From NCBI RefSeq assembly GCF_050490315.1, contig NZ_JBNPEO010000003.1, positions 377,707 through 441,706 of the forward strand: a stretch of DNA of 64,000 nucleotides, in the 5' to 3' direction. A model generated the notes under the pieces. It ran no database searches, was not told the origin of the DNA, and saw only the letters and a program-made list of their open reading frames with translations. The first letter of the stretch is position 1. Each line of letters starts with the position of its first letter. This document shows positions 62,001 to 64,000 of this stretch, in pieces. This DNA comes from JBNPEO01 sp050490315 (GTDB lineage: Bacteria; Actinomycetota; Actinomycetes; Actinomycetales; Micrococcaceae). Both the position numbers and the translations under genes were made by a program.

Positions 62001-63457
62001 GTGTTGCGGATGACCCCGCCCATCAGGATCAGCCCACTGTATTTTATGAACCTGACCGGGACGGCAATATGGCCATCTATGGTACTGGAGGCTCTGGAAA
62101 GTCTGCCGCTTTGCGGGGGATCGCCATTGCCGCGGCGATTACCCCGCGTGGTGGCCCGGCACAGGTCTATGGCATCGACTATGGATCTTCGGGTCTAAAA
62201 ATGCTCGAAGAGCTCCCACACGTTGGTGAGATCTTGAATGGTGACGATGAAGAGCGAGTGGGGCGTCTCTTGCGAATGCTGCGGGACATTGTTGACGACC
62301 GTTCCGATCGTTTCTCTGAAGTCCGCGCGTCCACCATTGTTGAATACCGCAAACTGGCTCAGCGACCCGAGGAAAAGCGCATCTTCCTCTTGGTTGACGG
62401 TATGTCAGCATTCCGCGAAACCTATGAATACAGCCGGTTGTCCACGCTGTGGGACATGTTCTTGCAGATCGCCACGGATGGCCGTCCCTTAGGTATTCAC
62501 CTCATTGTTTCCGGTGACCGGCCCAACTCTGTGCCGGCGTCGCTCTTGGCATCTATCCAACGCCGACTGGTGTTGCGGCTGTCCTCCGAGGACGACTACC
62601 TGACCATGGATGTGGCCAAAGATGTGCTGTCCTCGGCTTCGCCGCCCGGGCGAGGAATTTTGGCCGGGATGGAAGTGCAGCTTGCGGTGCTGGGAGGTAA
62701 CTCCAACTTGGCGCTTCAGGCACGCGAAGTACACAAGCTTAGCGAGGCAATGCTGCGTCAAGGCGTAGATCATGCCCCGAGTATTGAGCGCTTGCCTGAG
62801 TCTGTGGACTTGGACATTTTGCCCATAGGCGCGCTGGACCAGCCAGTTATTGGTGTGGACAACGAGACGCTGCTGCCCGCCGAGATTTTGGCCAAGGGGC
62901 CGCTGCTAGTGGCCGGTCCACCGGCTGCTGGACGTACCGTGGCCCTCGTGACCATGGCGTATGCGCTGCACCGGTCCAACCCGGCAACCGAGCTCATTTA
63001 CATTGGATCTCGCCGCTCGTCCGTGGCCGGGCTCAAGGTGTGGAACAAGGTCTATGTGGGGCCAGATCAGCTCGATGAGGCTATTGAGGAGCTCATCGAT
63101 TACTCCTCGGAAAACCCGGGCAAGCTGGCGATCTTCATCGAGGGCCTCACCGAGTTCACCGATTCTGTGGCCGAGCCGGGCCTTGAGCGGTTGATTTCCA
63201 CCTCGCTCAAATCCGAGCAATGGGTGGTGGGTGAATCGGAGACCTCAACCTGGTCGCAGGCATGGTCCTTGGCTCAACCCTTCAAGTCCGGCCGACGTGG
63301 TTTGCTGCTGAACCCTGGCGACATCGAAGGCGACAGCCTGGTCAACACGTCCCTAGGGAAGGTCAGCTCCGACTTCATTCCGGGCCGAGGCTACATTGTT
63401 GGCCGCGGAAAGGTACGCAAGATCCAAGTGGCGCTGCCACCAGAAAACCGCGGCTAA
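59012..63457 (+). CDS. EccC/EssC-like FtsK/SpoIIIE ATPase with ubiquitin-like and FHA domains
   Basis: A 1481-residue motor of type VII secretion type. In order: a YukD/ubiquitin-like domain (1-92), an FHA domain (105-200; IGRDRD, SKRHARI, NSANG), two membrane helices (about 245-287), a DUF region, then three FtsK-like ATPase domains. ATPase 1 is intact (GGTTGAGKSE with K704, VDEF with D804/E805); ATPase 2 has YGTGGSGKS with K1030 and LLVDGMS; ATPase 3 has GPPAAGRT with R1308 in place of Lys, so probably inactive as an ATPase. It should recognise and drive WXG100-type substrates. No EccB, EccD, EccE or mycosin gene is in view. Confidence 0.93.
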   Translation: MKIRLTLRRGAEETKDLAVTVDGLATVADIARELWAADPSRRGTPAPSNLSLTIDEAFVAGGMRGLVLDPKVNLLESGLRPGSVVSLTQVSDKFALPGRNRGPAAATLRVLTGPDAGKEFSLPSGTSYIGRDRDVDVLLTDPLSSKRHARITVGDTVEIVDTNSANGLLMDGLPVTRATLNSSDTVTIGDSTISVVTLGSNPAAAPNSPLVDFNRSPRVVPRFPVRKRVPPQGPKRQENQPFPFIMLVVPLIMGAVLFSVTQNLLTVVFMAMMPLFIVGHYVDHKMQTKREHKHQLKTFREAMTAFREDLTEQQHIERSVRLQEAPAVSDTVDSIYKLGPLLWTHRPEHRGFLGFRFGLGTVPSRVVFDEAQGNETEPIYMKEVQDCIKQFSMIEGVPVVSQLRTAGAIGIAGARGLVDGVARGIVLQAVGLHSPAEVVVTALTSAQSRERWNWLQWLPHVGSGHSPLSGDHLAAGSAAGSSLIARIEDLLDQREAGAKEPRPLMRGELANENGDQPPAVLPTVLLIVEDDAPVDRGRLTRVVERGADSGVHVLWIASNVQQLPAACRDFMVVDGDNGTTTGQVRLGRHTYPVSCETLDTELAGQLARMLSPVVDVGKPVADDSDLPRAVSYATLIGKDFLDNPEAVAERWTENNSVHATARPNRKDNGSLRALVGSKGVEPMYLDLKNEGPHALVGGTTGAGKSEFLQSWVMGMAAAYSPDRVSFLFVDYKGGAAFADCLHLPHTVGLVTDLSPHLVRRALTSLRAELHYREHLLNRKKAKDLLAMQREADPDAPPYLIIIVDEFAALATEVPEFVDGVVDVAARGRSLGLHLILATQRPNGVIKDSLRANTNLRVALRMADEDDATDILGTPIAAYFDPSIPGRGAAKTGPGRVQGFQTGYAGGWTTEKPQRPRIDIVEMAFGSGPTWEAELPETPVKEEPAGPNDIARMTENIVKAADFLAIEPPRKPWLNELATTYDFSKLPNPRTDERLLLGVADDPAHQDQPTVFYEPDRDGNMAIYGTGGSGKSAALRGIAIAAAITPRGGPAQVYGIDYGSSGLKMLEELPHVGEILNGDDEERVGRLLRMLRDIVDDRSDRFSEVRASTIVEYRKLAQRPEEKRIFLLVDGMSAFRETYEYSRLSTLWDMFLQIATDGRPLGIHLIVSGDRPNSVPASLLASIQRRLVLRLSSEDDYLTMDVAKDVLSSASPPGRGILAGMEVQLAVLGGNSNLALQAREVHKLSEAMLRQGVDHAPSIERLPESVDLDILPIGALDQPVIGVDNETLLPAEILAKGPLLVAGPPAAGRTVALVTMAYALHRSNPATELIYIGSRRSSVAGLKVWNKVYVGPDQLDEAIEELIDYSSENPGKLAIFIEGLTEFTDSVAEPGLERLISTSLKSEQWVVGESETSTWSQAWSLAQPFKSGRRGLLLNPGDIEGDSLVNTSLGKVSSDFIPGRGYIVGRGKVRKIQVALPPENRG

Positions 63458-63458
63458 C

Positions 63459-63530
63459 TCATCCAACTGACTTGCAATTTTGGCTGTTCCCAGAGCTGGG
63501 TGGGACCACAATTTCGGGTCAGTTGGGTGA
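63459..63530 (+). other. Long imperfect hairpin between eccC-like and WXG100 genes
   Basis: A 13-bp outer stem (63459-63471 with 63518-63530, one G-U pair) continues through interrupted pairings (around 63474-63483 with 63506-63515) to a CCCA/TGGG inner stem with a GAGC loop at 63489-63500. There is no T-run after it, so it is more likely an RNA stabiliser, processing site or attenuator than a plain terminator. Confidence 0.6.
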
Positions 63531-63684
63531 TGGGTTGTTGTGTATGGGTAGTGGTTCCCATCGACAGTGTGTGGGGCTGTGGGTAGGTTTTAGGTAATGG
63601 TTCTTCCGGAAATCGCCGGGAACCGTATGTGGGGGATACCGGCAGAAAAAGTTCGGTTCCGCAGATGATGAAGGAGTAAATGTT

Positions 63685-63948
63685 ATGGCTATTTGGGGTG
63701 CAGATATTGCTCAGCTCAAGACTCTCGGTACGAAGCTGCAGGCTGGCTCGACGGCGATCACTGAGCAGAAGACCACGTTGACTAAGATCCTTGGTTCCAC
63801 CGACTGGAAGGGCCCGGACGCTGACCGTTTCCGTAACGAATGGTCCTCACACCACGTACCGTCTTTGGCTAAGGTAGCCGAGGCTCTGCGTGAAGCTGGC
63901 CAGAAGGCAACCAAGAACGCTTCCGAGCAGGAGCAAGCTTCCCACTAA
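63685..63948 (+). CDS. WXG100-family protein (EsxA-like)
   Basis: An 87-residue helical-hairpin protein with the WKG turn at W41-G43 and the pattern of hydrophobic residues of the family. It is the likely substrate and co-factor of the EccC-like motor just upstream. The C-terminus is Lys/Gln/Ser-rich and lacks the YxxxD/E signal usual in mycobacterial type VII substrates. Only one WXG100 gene is present before the window ends, so it may be a homodimer. AAGGAGT precedes the ATG. The 227-base gap from the motor gene holds a long hairpin and suggests separate expression control. Confidence 0.93.
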   Translation: MAIWGADIAQLKTLGTKLQAGSTAITEQKTTLTKILGSTDWKGPDADRFRNEWSSHHVPSLAKVAEALREAGQKATKNASEQEQASH

Positions 63949-63963
63949 GTTCCACAGTGGGCG

Positions 63964-64000
63964 TAGGGCCCGGACCGTCAACACGACGATCCGGGCCCTA
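63964..64000 (+). terminator. Hairpin after WXG100 gene, at window end
   Basis: An 11-bp perfect stem (63964-63974 with 63990-64000, TAGGGCCCGGA and its complement) with a 15-base loop. Any T-run lies beyond the window. Confidence 0.7.

Noticed and set aside
63619..63660. Inverted repeat GGAACCG/CGGTTCC before the WXG100 gene
   Set aside because: Seven-base arms separated by 28 bases are weak, and overlapping alternative pairings exist; not called as a feature.

Overview
The window looks like a chromosomal segment of a high-GC Gram-positive bacterium, most likely a member of the Micrococcaceae (Arthrobacter / Psychromicrobium / Renibacterium-like). The reasons are the actinobacterial versions of acyl-CoA carboxylase (including the small epsilon subunit), LpdA, NirB/NirD, the uroporphyrinogen-III synthase fused to a winged helix, a WXG100 protein, and many GTG/TTG starts with ATGA-type overlaps. 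By eye GC is moderately high. I saw no tRNA, rRNA, CRISPR array or intact insertion sequence.

Region by region. (1) 1-8112: a truncated sensor histidine kinase, the Na+/H+ antiporter NhaA, a DUF2505 protein, the transcription-repair coupling factor Mfd with a strong shared terminator, a small membrane protein, and DeoC. (2) 8351-24834: two nitrogen-assimilation blocks. One runs leftward (nirB, cobA, a UroS-winged-helix regulator like NnaR, then an orphan FAD oxidoreductase) with nirD divergent; a GlnR-type operator lies in the nirB/nirD gap. The other is the tightly overlapping leftward operon narK-nasC-nasB. Between them sit phosphohexomutase, purine nucleoside phosphorylase and LpdA. (3) 25140-26540: an MHS-family transporter behind a tandem 17-bp palindromic operator. 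(4) 26811-38739: acyl-CoA carboxylase genes (accA, accD5, accE), maf, ybjQ, a DUF885 peptidase and birA, with a complete molybdate module (HTH-TOBE regulator, modABC) and a TOPRIM-only protein lying between the accA and accD/accE parts. Molybdate uptake fits the Mo-dependent nitrate reductase nearby, and BirA fits the biotin-dependent AccA. (5) 38732-40487: a bacterial PH-domain membrane protein and a class III adenylate cyclase.

(6) 41058-63948 is the most interesting part: a rightward, largely translationally coupled 11-gene locus. It encodes a 2044-residue membrane-anchored surface protein (propeller-like head, about ten Asp-rich Ig/cadherin-like repeats, FN3 domains, Cys-containing C-terminal domain), a MoxR AAA+ ATPase, a DUF58 protein, a transglutaminase-fold membrane protein whose catalytic Cys is replaced by Asp, a zinc-ribbon/RDD/FHA membrane protein, a PP2C phosphatase, a zinc-ribbon/FHA protein, a membrane Ser/Thr kinase with an FN3-like external domain, an FHA-winged-helix protein, an EccC/EssC-like triple-ATPase with N-terminal ubiquitin-like and FHA domains, and a WXG100 protein. 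The first half matches the composition of the PFNA cluster known from bifidobacteria; here it is joined to type VII secretion parts without EccB, EccD, EccE or mycosin in view. My inference is a phospho-threonine-controlled surface/secretion apparatus: kinase and phosphatase write and erase the mark, four FHA domains read it, MoxR/DUF58/transglutaminase-like proteins help assemble the giant surface protein, and the EccC-like motor exports the WXG100 protein and perhaps others.
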